Shown: positions 16,899-27,287, counted from the first letter of the stretch. The stretch is 46,219 nucleotides of DNA from Prevotella sp. (GCA_022641735.1 JALCDQ010000014.1:1-46219), one strand, 5' to 3'. Numbers and translations: made by a program. Notes: generated from the letters alone by a model not told the origin.

Positions 16899-18176
16899 TT
16901 AAGCGTTAACTTTTAGTTTTACCAACTCAATTTTCGTCATTGTATTCTTCAATATTTTGAAATCGAAATGACCAATGTGGATAACTTCATTGAGCTTCGG
17001 AAAGCTCTCGTAATAATGCAAAATGAGTCCGCTGATGGTCATATAGTCATCGCTTTCAGGCAATTCAAGTCCGAACATCTCATTCACTTTATCGATTTCC
17101 AAACGGGCTGAAAGGATGTATTCATTGCCTCCCTCCAGTTGCTTGGCTACGTATTTCGAATTGTCATGCTCATCTTCTATATCGCCGAATATCTCTTCAA
17201 CAATGTCTTCCAACGACACGATGCCACTCGTACCGCCAAACTCATCAACCACAACACCCAGAGATTTCTTCTCCTGAAGGAACATTTTCATCAGCTTTTG
17301 CGCTGCCATGGTTTCCGGAACAAAAGGCATTGTGCGGATATGAGTCTTCCACTCTTCGGCATTATGGAACATTTCAGACGAATGGATATAACCTACAATG
17401 TGGTCAATATCCTCTTGATAAACAATGATTTTTGAATTTCCGCTCTCGATAAACATCTGTTTAAGCTCCTCAAGAGTACAGTCGTTCATGTCGACAGCCT
17501 TGATTTCCGTACGTGGAATCATGCAGTCGCGCACCTTCAAGTCGGGAAAGTCGAGGGCATTCTGAAATATCTTAACTTCGTCTTCGATATCGTCTTCATC
17601 CTTGGCATTGTCTATGCTCGATTGCACCAGATAGTCAAGGTCTACTTTTGAAAAGCCTTCATCATCATCTTTCTTGACCATTTTGATGCCAAAAGTTCGG
17701 AGAATGCACCTGGAAAGAAAGGTTGAAAACCGGCTTATAGGCCAAAGAATGACATAGAAGAAATAAGCAAAAGGCGAAAAAATAGTAAGCAAACGGTTAG
17801 GACTGCTTTTGAAAAGAGTCTTCGGAAGGAACTCTCCTGTGAAGAGAACTATCAAGGTGGAGAGCACCGTGTCGGCCGGAACGGTGACAGCAGCATCCAA
17901 ACCAGCAAAAAGAGTATTGTCGAAAAGCTTGGCAAAAAGGATTCCATAAACCACAAGGACTATGTTATTGCCCACAAGCATCGTGCTCACAAAGCCATTG
18001 GGATGGCTATAAAACACCTGAAGAATCTTTTGCGCTATTCCATTTTTCTCTTTATCCATCTCGGCAAGCATACGGTTGCTCGAGACAAATGCGATTTCCA
18101 TGCCAGAAAAGAATGCCGAGAAAATCATCATGATGATGATTCCAATAATAAGATGTATATCTACCGGGACCTGCAT
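16899..18176 (-). CDS. gldE: GldE-like CNNM/CorC-family membrane protein with CBS pair
   Basis: A 425-aa protein with an N-terminal DUF21 membrane domain (about 1-190: LIIGIIIMMIFSAFFSGMEIAFVSSNR, then two or three more TM segments). A tandem CBS domain follows (about 215-335: VRDCMIPRTEIKAVDMND, GVVVDEFGGTSGIVSLEDIVEEIFGDIEDEHD), then a C-terminal CorC/HlyC transporter-associated domain. Relatives export divalent cations such as Mg or Co; the Bacteroidetes member beside LptC is usually named GldE although many hosts do not glide. It starts 2 bp after lptC ends. Confidence 0.85.
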   Translation of the reverse strand: MQVPVDIHLIIGIIIMMIFSAFFSGMEIAFVSSNRMLAEMDKEKNGIAQKILQVFYSHPNGFVSTMLVGNNIVLVVYGILFAKLFDNTLFAGLDAAVTVPADTVLSTLIVLFTGEFLPKTLFKSSPNRLLTIFSPFAYFFYVILWPISRFSTFLSRCILRTFGIKMVKKDDDEGFSKVDLDYLVQSSIDNAKDEDDIEDEVKIFQNALDFPDLKVRDCMIPRTEIKAVDMNDCTLEELKQMFIESGNSKIIVYQEDIDHIVGYIHSSEMFHNAEEWKTHIRTMPFVPETMAAQKLMKMFLQEKKSLGVVVDEFGGTSGIVSLEDIVEEIFGDIEDEHDNSKYVAKQLEGGNEYILSARLEIDKVNEMFGLELPESDDYMTISGLILHYYESFPKLNEVIHIGHFDFKILKNTMTKIELVKLKVNA

Positions 18177-18178
18177 TC

Positions 18179-18832
18179 CTAATGAGTTAATGGTATTGAA
18201 GTGTTCCTAGGCATAGGTGCTGTATGTGGACGCAACTTCGACTTGACTGTATCTGGTGCGGAACGCAACGTGTCGCTAGCGCCTTCCATATCGCCTTTCT
18301 CAAATGAACCCTTACTATTCGAAACGTAATATTTCGTCATTTTTTCATCACTACGGAAATAACTGCCTTGCAACTGGCGTTCAGGCGTGATAAGTTTAGA
18401 GAACACATGCGAGTAAAGCTCATGCTTCATCTCATCCCAAAAGAGCTGTTCACTCGAGAAGCGAAGGCCGTCTTTGGTCAGAATATGCACTCTTCCACGC
18501 AGTTCCCAAAGCTTCTGTTGGTCATAATAATAAGCTGTATCGCACTGAATATACGACTGGACATGGAATTTCTCATCGAATTGTTCCAGGAAAAGTCCTT
18601 TGTCGAATATCCATCTTGACGGTTGCCGAATCTGATTGACTTCCCATTTCTCGGTGACAATGCGGTATTTGATGACTCCTGAATCTGATATCAAGGTATT
18701 CACACCATAGCTCGTCATCACCGAAACAGAGTCTCTCGGGTTGATGGCAGGGGCAATATGTTCCTTCTGCTCTTGGCAGGAAGCCAAAAACAAACCCACA
18801 AATAATAGGATAAGGAACGATTTTCTCAACAT
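18179..18832 (-). CDS. lptC: LPS export ABC transporter periplasmic protein LptC (lipoprotein form)
   Basis: A 217-aa protein with a lipobox (LFLASC, Cys19) in place of the TM anchor seen in E. coli LptC. The body is the repeated-strand LptC/OstA fold (GVIKYRIVTEKWEVNQ, KGLFLEQFDEKFHVQSYIQCDTAYYYDQQKLWELRGRVHI, LFWDEMKHELYSHVFSKLITPERQLQGSYFRSDEKMTKY). It would carry lipopolysaccharide from LptBFG toward LptA/LptD. It sits between the beta-barrel gene (24-bp gap) and gldE, a common Bacteroidetes order. Confidence 0.87.
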   Translation of the reverse strand: MLRKSFLILLFVGLFLASCQEQKEHIAPAINPRDSVSVMTSYGVNTLISDSGVIKYRIVTEKWEVNQIRQPSRWIFDKGLFLEQFDEKFHVQSYIQCDTAYYYDQQKLWELRGRVHILTKDGLRFSSEQLFWDEMKHELYSHVFSKLITPERQLQGSYFRSDEKMTKYYVSNSKGSFEKGDMEGASDTLRSAPDTVKSKLRPHTAPMPRNTSIPLTH

Positions 18833-18856
18833 TACTGCCCTTTTTTATCTTTGCGA

Positions 18857-20152
18857 TTATTCAACCTTCCACTTAGCAAACCAGCGCTCGTTGAAAGTAA
18901 GTCCGATATTGATGCGGAAGATATTTTCCTTTATCAGCCCCGTAGCATCTGAATGAACCCACTGTCCACTGATATTAAGGAGAGAGCGGGTGTTATATCC
19001 ATTCATGATAGGAATTCCGAAACCGAAGCTCGCACTGATTTCCTTTGGTCCATCCTGACCGTTCACTTTCACGTAAGGCGTTGCATAAGAGACGCCTGCA
19101 CGATAATGGATGCGCTTGAAGAAGTTGCGCCCATTCTCCAAAGGACAATATTCTCCACCCAACGTAAACTTGCTCCGATTCATGAAAACATCGGATGAAA
19201 GCTCGTATTGAGGCTTCTCATTAACCACACTGTAGACAGGCATCTGCAGGTCTGCCCATTTCTGAAGAGAATAGTCAAAACCGATTTTCCACTGGTTGTT
19301 ATGGTTCCACATGAAGCCGGCACCAAACATATCAGGAATCTCAAGGCCATTATTTACAATATAAGTAGTGGTATCTGAAACGCTTGTCTCTGAATTAGTT
19401 GAAATTACTTGACACTGCGGATTCGTATTAATCTTATGTCCAAGCGAGTAAGTTCCAGCTAAAGTCACCCAATCTTTCTTTGCCACATGGGCTGTATACT
19501 GAATTCCGGCATCAAACTTATAGCTTCTCACGTCGCCTGTATAATATTTAGATAAGGTGTTAGTAGTGTTATCACTGTACTTATTCACCAGAGAACGAGT
19601 GTAATCACCCCACAGATAGCCGATGTTGGCACCAAAAGAGAAGCCCTTGAAAGGTTCCCATCCCAATCCTAAATATACCTCATGGATACCGCCGCTGCCA
19701 TTATAAGTATTGGTGGCAGTCGTTGTGAGCGATTTATCCACAAAGGATGTGGTAGCATAATTATAACCGATATTGGTGAAAGGAATAATTCCGAAGCTCA
19801 TGCCCACATGTCTGAAAGCCCTGAAACCAGCCACTACATATTCCAAATCAGCATTATTGGCATTCAGTTTCTGCGTTCCTTCCTTGAAATTCGTTATCTG
19901 CCCGGAGATGCCGACATCAAAGATAAACGACAAAGAGTCGATGGATGAATAGGAAGCAGGGTTGATATAGTTCACCTGATTGTGCTCATGGAAGCCGAAG
20001 CCGAGCCCATTCATACCTCTATTGAAGCCACTTGTCTGATCGGAGAGGATACCTAATCCAAACTGACTATAAGGAGAATTAGTGCCGCTTTGTGCAAGCG
20101 CATTCATACAAACTGCAGCCAAGAGAGCAGCGCTAAGAATTGTTCTTTTCAT
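18857..20152 (-). CDS. Outer-membrane beta-barrel protein (FadL-like)
   Basis: A 431-aa protein with a Sec signal peptide (MKRTILSAALLAAVCMNALA, cut before Gln21). The mature start (SGTNSPYSQFGLGILSDQTSGFNRGMNGLGFGF) and the YINPASYSSIDSLSF motif are typical of Bacteroidetes FadL/OmpP1-like barrels, followed by alternating aromatic beta strands to the C-terminus (FRINIGLTFNERWFAKWKVE). Transport of hydrophobic compounds is the family role; the substrate is unknown. First gene of the lptC/gldE unit, divergent from the DUF4105 gene. Confidence 0.78.
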   Translation of the reverse strand: MKRTILSAALLAAVCMNALAQSGTNSPYSQFGLGILSDQTSGFNRGMNGLGFGFHEHNQVNYINPASYSSIDSLSFIFDVGISGQITNFKEGTQKLNANNADLEYVVAGFRAFRHVGMSFGIIPFTNIGYNYATTSFVDKSLTTTATNTYNGSGGIHEVYLGLGWEPFKGFSFGANIGYLWGDYTRSLVNKYSDNTTNTLSKYYTGDVRSYKFDAGIQYTAHVAKKDWVTLAGTYSLGHKINTNPQCQVISTNSETSVSDTTTYIVNNGLEIPDMFGAGFMWNHNNQWKIGFDYSLQKWADLQMPVYSVVNEKPQYELSSDVFMNRSKFTLGGEYCPLENGRNFFKRIHYRAGVSYATPYVKVNGQDGPKEISASFGFGIPIMNGYNTRSLLNISGQWVHSDATGLIKENIFRINIGLTFNERWFAKWKVE

Positions 20153-20174
20153 ACTTAAATCATTATACAGGTTG

Positions 20175-20182
20175 CAAAATTA
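20175..20182 (-). promoter_or_regulatory. -7 promoter box for the beta-barrel/lptC/gldE unit
   Basis: TAATTTTG on the minus strand, 22 nt before the ATG. The -33 element is not clear. Confidence 0.5.
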
Positions 20183-20227
20183 TCGAAAATTTTTGAAATA
20201 AAAGAATGATAAGTGCAAAATATAAGC

Positions 20228-20235
20228 TATTTTTG
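20228..20235 (+). promoter_or_regulatory. -7 promoter box for the DUF4105 gene
   Basis: TATTTTTG followed by CATCG, a common start-site context in this window. It lies downstream of the GTG at 20213, ruling that start out. Confidence 0.55.
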
Positions 20236-20275
20236 CATCGTGAAACGTTTTAATTCTTTTTTTAGAGCCTATTTG

Positions 20276-21457
20276 ATGGCTTTTTTACTGTCTTTAACAT
20301 GCAATGCAGTTAATGCGCAGCCAGTTTCTGAAGAAATCCTTCAAAGTATGGATTCAGTGAATGTCAGTCTGCTCACTTGCGGTCCTGGCCATGAAGTGTG
20401 GTCGCTCTATGGACATACGGCCATCAGATATAACGATATTGGCAGACATCAAGACCTTGTCATCAACTATGGAATGTTCTCATTTCGTCAGAAATTTTTC
20501 ATCCTCAGATTCGTGTTTGGACTCACCGATTATGAGATGGGTATCATGGCTTACAATGACTTCATATCCGAATATCAGTCAGAAGGCAGATGGGTAAAGC
20601 AGCAGACGCTCAACCTCACGCGTGATGAGAAGTGGGCTATCACGCAAGCTATCGATGAGAACTATCGCCCTGAAAACCGCACTTACCGCTATAATTACTT
20701 CTATGACAACTGTACAACAAGGGCACGCGACATGATAACCAGTCACATCAACGGAAACGTATTATATGCTGAGAATCAGACGAAAGGGATGACATTCCGC
20801 AACATGATTCATGCTTATAACGGTGACCATCCATGGGCAAGATTGGGTAATGACTTGCTTCTGGGAGTCAAGGCGGATGCAGAGGCCAGCAGTGAGGAGC
20901 AGCAATTCCTGCCCGACAACCTCTGTAAGGCCTTCGATGACGCTCTTATTATTAATAAGGATGGGAAGAGAAGGCAACTCGTAGGGGTTTCCACTTACCT
21001 GCTGAACGCTCCTGCGCAAGTCTCCGAAAGCGGAATTCCTGTCACTCCGGCAGATTGTTCGATAATTTTACTGATAATAACCATCGTCATTTGCCTCATA
21101 GAGTGGATATTCAAGAAGGTGCTTTGGGGTTATGACGCCATCCTGCTGACACTGACAGGTTTGGCAGGAATCATCCTCTTTGCGATGATTTTCAGTCAGC
21201 ACCCCACTGTCAGTCTGAATTTTCAGATATTAATCTTATGTCCATTGTCGCTCATCTTTGCTTTTCCGGTAGTCAAAAAGCTGCGAAAGCACGAGATACA
21301 CTGGTATTTGAAGGTTCTGAAATATCTCATCGCAACAGCCGTAATATTATTCGCTTTCCAGAAATATGACCAGTCTGTTTTAATTCTGGCACTGATTTTG
21401 CTGGGTAGAATAGTATCAGATGAAATTCTGTGCACAAAAAAACTCGGTAAACAATGA
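20276..21457 (+). CDS. DUF4105 (Lnb N-terminal-like) membrane protein
   Basis: About 393 aa. The periplasmic DUF4105 domain (about 25-230) has the family signatures CGPGHEVWSLYGHTAIRYND, VINYGMFSF, and YRYNYFYDNCTTRARDMI, with conserved His and Cys residues. The C-terminal third has about five TM helices. The frame is open from a GTG at 20213, but a promoter box covers 20228-20235. ATG 20276 gives a short signal sequence; a GTG at 20240 would give a better one with a basic start (VKRFNSFFRAYL), so the start is uncertain. It overlaps the next gene by 4 bp. The biochemical role is unknown. Confidence 0.85.
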   Translation: MAFLLSLTCNAVNAQPVSEEILQSMDSVNVSLLTCGPGHEVWSLYGHTAIRYNDIGRHQDLVINYGMFSFRQKFFILRFVFGLTDYEMGIMAYNDFISEYQSEGRWVKQQTLNLTRDEKWAITQAIDENYRPENRTYRYNYFYDNCTTRARDMITSHINGNVLYAENQTKGMTFRNMIHAYNGDHPWARLGNDLLLGVKADAEASSEEQQFLPDNLCKAFDDALIINKDGKRRQLVGVSTYLLNAPAQVSESGIPVTPADCSIILLIITIVICLIEWIFKKVLWGYDAILLTLTGLAGIILFAMIFSQHPTVSLNFQILILCPLSLIFAFPVVKKLRKHEIHWYLKVLKYLIATAVILFAFQKYDQSVLILALILLGRIVSDEILCTKKLGKQ

Positions 21458-22857
21458 ACAGATATATCACCGCAATCCTCATCGCCCTCTCGGCCACCGG
21501 ACAGGCCCAGTCGCTGCAATCAGCACCAAAGTTGGTGGTGAACATTGCCGTCGACCAATTGCGCACTGATTATATCGAAGCCTTTGCCCCACTCTATGGG
21601 CCCAACGGCTTCAAGAAACTGCTCGCCGAAGGCCGTGTTTATGGGGCTGCAAGCTATTCTTTTGAGCCCATCGACCGTGCTTCCGCCATCGCTTCCATCG
21701 TTACCGGGACATCACCTTATTATAATGGTATCGTCAGTACACAATGGCTTGACCGCGAAACACTGCGCCCTGTCAGTTGTACGGACGACAAACGATATAC
21801 TGACTCGCCCGTCAAACTCTATTGTTCGACCATCGGCGACGAGCTCAAGGTGGCTACCAACGGCGCTGCCATCATTTATTCGATAGCCTCAGATAAAGAT
21901 GCTGCCATTCTGTCAGCCGGTCATGCTGCTGATGGAGCGGTATGGATAGACAGCAAAAAAGGCACTTTCACCACCTCCGGATACTATTCCGACAAAGCCC
22001 GAAAATGGTTGGATGCCTACAAGAGCGTCTATTCGCAACGCACTGAAGATGAGGGAACTAAGAACCTAGCCATCTCGCAAGCAGCCAAGGAGTGCATCAG
22101 TGCCAATGCAATGGGTCGTGACGACATCACCGACATGCTGTCGGTCACCCTTTCTGCCAAAGGAAGGAATGCGACAAATTGGCAACTTGACATGGAGAGT
22201 GTCTATCGGAAACTCGACCAAGTCATCAGCGACCTCGTGCAAGGCATTGAGGGAAAGGTGGGTCGGCAGAACGTGCTTTTCGTGCTCACCAGCACCGGTT
22301 ACACCGATGAAGAGAACGTGGATTACTCCAAATACCGCATTCCTACGGGCACTTTCTTCATCAACCGCACCGCCAACCTCCTCAACATCTATCTTGGAGC
22401 GATATATGGACAGGGCCATTATGTGGAAACCTGCTTCCACAACGAGATTTATCTCAATCATAAACTCATAGAGCAAAAGCGGCTCTCACTGAGTGAAGTA
22501 CTGTCAAGATGTCAGGAATTCCTCATCCAGAACGCAGGAGTGCGCGACGTGTATACGTCTACCCGCCTCCTCGCTTCTGACAATAATATTCAGAAAATAC
22601 GCCTCGGCCAAAATCCGGCCATCAGTGGCGACATTCTTGTGGAAGTTGCACCAGGTTGGCAACTCTACAATGAAGACAATCAAGAAAAATTCACTTCCCG
22701 CGCAACCTTTGTTCCCTTCCCCATCATCATTTATGGAGCGAACATCAAAGCCGAGCGCATCAGCACCCCTGCAAGCGTAGACCGCATTGCGCCTACTATT
22801 GCCAAATCCATCCGCATACGAGCACCCAACGCCTGTAAGGCCGACCCCCTTTTCTGA
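21454..22857 (+). CDS. Alkaline-phosphatase-superfamily protein, probably catalytically inactive
   Basis: A 467-aa secreted protein (signal MNRYITAILIALSATGQA) with the fold of PafA-type phosphatases: VNIAVDQLRTDYIEAFAPLYGPNGFKKL near the start and IVTGTSPYYNGI after it. Where active relatives have a Thr nucleophile followed by a Gly-Pro-Gly-His-Ala-type loop, this one reads EPIDRASAIAS. Where they have an Asp-His metal site (LTADHG), it reads LTSTGYTDEE. The catalytic set thus seems lost while the length and core are kept. It is coupled to DUF4105 (ATGA overlap) and precedes secA. A binding or scaffold role is inference. Confidence 0.8.
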   Translation: MNRYITAILIALSATGQAQSLQSAPKLVVNIAVDQLRTDYIEAFAPLYGPNGFKKLLAEGRVYGAASYSFEPIDRASAIASIVTGTSPYYNGIVSTQWLDRETLRPVSCTDDKRYTDSPVKLYCSTIGDELKVATNGAAIIYSIASDKDAAILSAGHAADGAVWIDSKKGTFTTSGYYSDKARKWLDAYKSVYSQRTEDEGTKNLAISQAAKECISANAMGRDDITDMLSVTLSAKGRNATNWQLDMESVYRKLDQVISDLVQGIEGKVGRQNVLFVLTSTGYTDEENVDYSKYRIPTGTFFINRTANLLNIYLGAIYGQGHYVETCFHNEIYLNHKLIEQKRLSLSEVLSRCQEFLIQNAGVRDVYTSTRLLASDNNIQKIRLGQNPAISGDILVEVAPGWQLYNEDNQEKFTSRATFVPFPIIIYGANIKAERISTPASVDRIAPTIAKSIRIRAPNACKADPLF

Positions 22858-22898
22858 GTTGTCGAAGCCCTTTGCAGAGGGGCATTGCGCCCTGATTT

Positions 22899-22983
22899 GT
22901 AAAAGGCTATCTTTTACAACGTAAAAAGCTATTAGAAGGCGTGTAAACAACCGTCTTTTACAACGTAAACAATAGTCTTTTAC
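22899..22983. repeat. 22-nt palindromic tandem array D (4 units)
   Basis: Four 19-nt units start at 22899, 22921, 22943 and 22965, with spacers AAC, CGT and AAC. Unit 1 is GTAAAAGGCTATCTTTTAC; unit 2 has the divergent right arm TTAGAAGG, the reverse complement of the odd arm in arrays A and E, so D is probably in the opposite orientation. It lies in the 278-bp gap before secA, after a small GGGC/GCCC hairpin (22880-22892). Confidence 0.88.
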
Positions 22984-23082
22984 AAAACGAAAGATAACTA
23001 TCGACAATCCCAAAAAACACATCGGCTGAAAAACTAAATAATCTTTCTTTCGACAATATGCCGATATTTGAAAAATTATTTG

Positions 23083-23090
23083 TAATTTTG
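23083..23090 (+). promoter_or_regulatory. -7 promoter box for secA
   Basis: TAATTTTG followed by CATCC, 46 nt before the secA ATG. No TTTG at the right distance. Confidence 0.5.
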
Positions 23091-23135
23091 CATCCAAAAT
23101 ATAATTAGGTATAAATACAAAAACAATAATATAAG

Positions 23136-26100
23136 ATGAATTTCAACAAATTTCTTAAGTCAATGTTCGGCGATAAGTCAGTCCGTGACATGAAACTTAT
23201 CCAGCCATTGGTGGAAAAAGTAAAAGAGGCTTATCCTGCCATCAAGGCGCTGAGCAATGATGAACTGCGTGCTAAAACAAAGGAAATCCAGAAATACGTG
23301 CAGGACTCTGCTAAGGAGGAAAAAGACAAGATAGCAGAACTCAAAGGTAAGATTGAGGATACTCCTATCGATGAGCGCGAGGCTATCTTCAATGAAATAG
23401 ACAAGCTGGACAAAGAGGCTCTCGATAAATACGAGAAGGCTCTCGACGAGGTTATGCCTGTTGCATTCAGCATTGTGAAAGATACAGCGCGCCGATTTAC
23501 CGAAAACGAGGAGACCGTAGTTACCGCTACGGACTTCGACCGTGAACTTGCAGGCAATCCTGCCAACGACTTTATCACCATCGATGGCGACAAAGCCATT
23601 TACCATAACGAGTGGACAGCCGGAGGAAACAAAATCAAGTGGGATATGATTCACTATGATGTGCAGCTCTTCGGAGGTATCGCTTTGCATCAAGGCAAAA
23701 TCGCCGAGATGGCAACGGGTGAAGGTAAAACCCTCGTGGCAACTCTCCCGGTGTTCCTGAATGCCCTTACAGGCAACGGAGTTCACATGGTCACGGTGAA
23801 TGATTACTTGGCCAAACGTGACTCTGAATGGATGGGCCCTATCTACGAATTCAACGGATTGTCTGTAGACTGTATCGATAAGCATCAGCCAAACTCAGAT
23901 GACCGCCGCAAAGCCTATCGTGCCGACATCACTTTCGGAACCAACAACGAGTTCGGTTTCGATTATCTGCGTGACAATATGGCAGTCAGTCCTGCCGACT
24001 TGGTGCAGAGAGAGCACAACTTCGCCATCGTCGATGAGGTCGACTCAGTGCTCATTGATGATGCCCGTACGCCTTTGATTATCTCAGGTCCTATCCCTAA
24101 GGGCGACGACCAGATGTTTGAAGAATACCAGCCATTGGTGGAAAGCCTTTACGAAGTACAGCGCAAGCAGGCAACCGAACTGCTCGCCGAGGCAAAACAA
24201 AAGATTACCCAATCACAGAATACAAAAGACCAGAAAGAGGCTCAACGGCTTCACGATGAAGGCTTCCTGGCTCTCTATCGTTCCCATAAAGCACTGCCAA
24301 AGAACAAACCATTGATTAAATACCTCTCAGAAGAGGGTATCAAATCGGGTATGCTCAAGACGGAAGAGTACTATATGGCCAACAACAACCGCGAGATGCC
24401 TAAGTGTGTGGACCCTCTTTACTTTGTAGTCGATGAGAAACTGAATTCTGCTGACCTTACGGATAAGGGTACTGCATGGCTTGCCAAACAAACCAGTCGT
24501 CCTGACTTGTTTGTGTTGCCTGACATCACATCACAGCTCTCAGCCCTCGAAAACGAAACTAAGCTGAGCGACCAAGAGCGTTTGGATAAGAAAGACGACC
24601 TTCTCAACCACTATGCCGTTCAGAGTGAGCGTGTGCATACCTTGCAGCAATTGCTCAAGGCCTACACCATGTTCTATAAAGACGACGAATATGTGGTGAT
24701 GGATGGAGAAGTGAAAATCGTGGACGAGCAGACCGGCCGTATCATGGAAGGCCGCCGCTGGAGCGATGGACTTCATCAGGCTATTGAAGCCAAAGAGCAT
24801 GTGAAGGTGGAAGCAGCTACTCAAACGTTTGCAACCATCACTTTGCAGAACTATTTCCGTATGTATCACAAACTCGCAGGTATGACCGGTACGGCTTCAA
24901 CAGAGGCTGGTGAGTTCTGGGATATCTATAAACTCGACGTGGTTGAGATTCCTACCAACAAGCCTGTCATCCGTCATGATATGGACGACCGAGTATATAA
25001 GACAGCCCGTGAGAAATATAATGCGGTAATCGAAGAAATCGAAGAAATGCGTAATCAGGGACGTCCTTGCCTCGTAGGTACGACATCTGTCGAAATCAGC
25101 GAGTTGCTTTCACGTATGCTGAAGATGCGCAATATCCCTCACAACGTGTTGAATGCCAAGCTGCATCAACAGGAAGCGAAGATTGTAGCTGAAGCCGGAC
25201 ACTCCACAAATGGGAAAGGTGCCGTGACGATAGCTACCAACATGGCCGGTCGTGGTACCGATATCAAGCTTTCACCGGAAGTGAAAGCAGCAGGAGGTTT
25301 AGCCATCATCGGTACAGAGCGCCATGAAAGCCGTCGTGTAGACCGTCAGTTGCGTGGTCGTGCAGGACGTCAGGGAGACCCGGGAAGCTCTGTTTTCTAT
25401 GTATCTCTTGAAGACAAACTGATGCGTCTGTTTGGTTCTGAGCGTATCGCCCGTGTGATGGACCGCCTCGGATATAACGAAGGCGAGCGCATCGAGGCCA
25501 AGATGATCAGCAAGAGTATAGAGCGCGCACAGAAGAAAGTCGAGGAGAACAACTTCGGTATCCGTAAGAACCTGCTCGAATATGATGACGTGATGAATAA
25601 ACAGCGTACCGTTATCTATGAGAAACGTCGTCATGCCCTCATGGGAGAACGTATCGGAATGGATATCGCCAACATCATTTGGGACCGTTGCGTGAACATT
25701 GTGGAACGCAATGATTATCAAGGAGGTCAGGAAGAATTCCTCAAAGTGCTCGCTATGGAATGTCCTTTCACCGAAGACGAACTGCTCAATGGTGACAAGG
25801 GAGAACTTCAGGAGCGTGCTTTCCAAGAGGCTATGGCTGCCTTCAAGCGTAAGACTGACCGCATTCAGAGTGTGGCTTGGCCGGTAATCAAGGATGTTAA
25901 GGAGAATCAAGGCGACCGTTATGAGCGCATCATCATGCCTGTCACTGACGGCAAACGCGTTTATAACATCCCTTGCGATTTGAAGAAATCCTATGAAACA
26001 GAAGGTAAAGATGCCGTCAAACAGTTTGAAAAGGTCATCTTGCTTCATATCATTGATGACGACTGGAAAGAGAATCTGCGCCAGTTGGATGAACTCCGTC

Positions 26101-26477
26101 ACAGCGTGCAGAATGCCTCTTACGAGCAGAAAGATCCTCTCTTGATATTCAAACTGGAGAGTGCTAAGATATGGGACGATATGATTGATGATATCAACAA
26201 CCGTATTTCATCAATTCTTATGCGTGCCCAGATTCCTGAAATGCAGCAAGAAGACGTGAAGGAAGCAGCTCCGGAAGAAAGAAGCCGTCGGTATAATGAG
26301 CAGAAAAACGACCTCACCGACCCTAATCAACAAGCTGCAGCTCAACGGGATACACGTGAGAATGCCCAGCAAGTAAACCATACACCTTATATTGCTGAGA
26401 AGATGCCACGTCCAAATGACCCATGTCCATGCGGCTCCGGTAAGAAATTCAAGAACTGCCACGGACGCAATTTGTAA
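23136..26477 (+). CDS. secA: Protein translocase motor ATPase SecA
   Basis: A 1113-aa motor that drives preproteins through SecYEG. Walker A is TGEGKT (194-199), Walker [21 protein letters not shown], and the second nucleotide domain has GRGTDIKL and [25 protein letters not shown]. The C-terminus is the zinc/SecB-binding tail [13 protein letters not shown] (Cys1097, Cys1099, Cys1108, His1109). It is longer than the E. coli protein (901 aa); extra residues lie at about 55-105 and about 320-400, as is usual in Bacteroidetes. An ABC ATPase gene follows after 9 bp. Confidence 0.98.
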   Translation: MNFNKFLKSMFGDKSVRDMKLIQPLVEKVKEAYPAIKALSNDELRAKTKEIQKYVQDSAKEEKDKIAELKGKIEDTPIDEREAIFNEIDKLDKEALDKYEKALDEVMPVAFSIVKDTARRFTENEETVVTATDFDRELAGNPANDFITIDGDKAIYHNEWTAGGNKIKWDMIHYDVQLFGGIALHQGKIAEMATGEGKTLVATLPVFLNALTGNGVHMVTVNDYLAKRDSEWMGPIYEFNGLSVDCIDKHQPNSDDRRKAYRADITFGTNNEFGFDYLRDNMAVSPADLVQREHNFAIVDEVDSVLIDDARTPLIISGPIPKGDDQMFEEYQPLVESLYEVQRKQATELLAEAKQKITQSQNTKDQKEAQRLHDEGFLALYRSHKALPKNKPLIKYLSEEGIKSGMLKTEEYYMANNNREMPKCVDPLYFVVDEKLNSADLTDKGTAWLAKQTSRPDLFVLPDITSQLSALENETKLSDQERLDKKDDLLNHYAVQSERVHTLQQLLKAYTMFYKDDEYVVMDGEVKIVDEQTGRIMEGRRWSDGLHQAIEAKEHVKVEAATQTFATITLQNYFRMYHKLAGMTGTASTEAGEFWDIYKLDVVEIPTNKPVIRHDMDDRVYKTAREKYNAVIEEIEEMRNQGRPCLVGTTSVEISELLSRMLKMRNIPHNVLNAKLHQQEAKIVAEAGHSTNGKGAVTIATNMAGRGTDIKLSPEVKAAGGLAIIGTERHESRRVDRQLRGRAGRQGDPGSSVFYVSLEDKLMRLFGSERIARVMDRLGYNEGERIEAKMISKSIERAQKKVEENNFGIRKNLLEYDDVMNKQRTVIYEKRRHALMGERIGMDIANIIWDRCVNIVERNDYQGGQEEFLKVLAMECPFTEDELLNGDKGELQERAFQEAMAAFKRKTDRIQSVAWPVIKDVKENQGDRYERIIMPVTDGKRVYNIPCDLKKSYETEGKDAVKQFEKVILLHIIDDDWKENLRQLDELRHSVQNASYEQKDPLLIFKLESAKIWDDMIDDINNRISSILMRAQIPEMQQEDVKEAAPEERSRRYNEQKNDLTDPNQQAAAQRDTRENAQQVNHTPYIAEKMPRPNDPCPCGSGKKFKNCHGRNL

Positions 26478-26486
26478 TAAAGAACC

Positions 26487-27185
26487 ATGATCAGACTGGA
26501 ACAACTGAAAAAAGCTTTCGGCGAAAAGATAGCTGTCGACATTAGCCAGTTCACTGTCAATGAGGGTGATATACTTGGATTGGTGGGCAATAACGGAGCT
26601 GGAAAGACCACGCTCTTCCGCCTTATCCTCGACCTTCTGAAAGCTGATGAGGGGCAAGTGACCATTGAGGACATCAACCCTGCTACCAGCGAGGAATGGA
26701 AACAGTGGACGGGCGCCTATATTGACGACAGTTTTCTCATCGACTTTCTTACTCCCGAGGAGTATTTCGACTTCATCGGGAAGGTCAACAACATGACCAA
26801 AGAGCAGGTCAATGAGCGCCTTGAGACTTTCCATCAGTTCATGGCTGACGAGATATTAGGGCAGAAAAAGCTCATCAGAGACTATTCTGCCGGCAATAAA
26901 CAGAAGATTGGTATCATAGCGACACTGCTCAATGAGCCCAAACTCGTCATTCTTGACGAGCCGTTCAACTTCCTTGACCCATCGAGTCAGATAATCCTGA
27001 AGCGACTGCTGCAGAATTATAACCATGAGCACGGTGCCACTATACTTATCAGTAGTCATAACTTGCAACACACAATCGATATATCCACCCGCATTGCTCT
27101 TCTTGAGCATGGCCATATTCTGAAAGACTTAGCCAACACAGAAGGCAGTGCAGAAAAGGAATTAGAGGATTATTTCAACGTTTAA
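26487..27185 (+). CDS. ABC transporter ATP-binding protein without an adjacent permease
   Basis: A 232-aa ATPase: Walker A GNNGAGKT (34-41), a variant signature YSAGNKQKI in place of LSGGQ, Walker B LVILDEPFNFLDP and H-loop ISSHN. It is downstream of secA by 9 bp and ends at a terminator before feoAB, so no permease gene accompanies it here. Relatives often pair with a large membrane protein encoded next door; here the partner must be elsewhere or absent. Confidence 0.9.
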   Translation: MIRLEQLKKAFGEKIAVDISQFTVNEGDILGLVGNNGAGKTTLFRLILDLLKADEGQVTIEDINPATSEEWKQWTGAYIDDSFLIDFLTPEEYFDFIGKVNNMTKEQVNERLETFHQFMADEILGQKKLIRDYSAGNKQKIGIIATLLNEPKLVILDEPFNFLDPSSQIILKRLLQNYNHEHGATILISSHNLQHTIDISTRIALLEHGHILKDLANTEGSAEKELEDYFNV

Positions 27186-27224
27186 AGACGCATCCTCAAC
27201 CCTTGGTATTTTATGTCGATTCTT

Positions 27225-27253
27225 AAAAGTTGCAATCATGTTGCAACTTTTTT
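27225..27253 (+). terminator. Rho-independent terminator of the secA unit
   Basis: AAAAGTTGCAA (27225-27235), loop TCATG, TTGCAACTTTT (27241-27251), followed by TT: an 11-bp stem with a T run, between the ABC ATPase and feoAB. Confidence 0.8.
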
Positions 27254-27287
27254 GTTGCATCTTTGCAATAAAATCAAAGGAGAGAAG

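Noticed and set aside
22504..23097. A 197-codon minus-strand frame over the end of the phosphatase-like gene and array D
   Set aside because: It overlaps a recognisable plus-strand gene and repeat DNA, with no family resemblance or promoter.
27213..27287. Longer FeoAB starting at 27213
   Set aside because: The extra 25 codons cover a strong terminator hairpin, and the FeoA domain begins at 27288 behind a good ribosome site.
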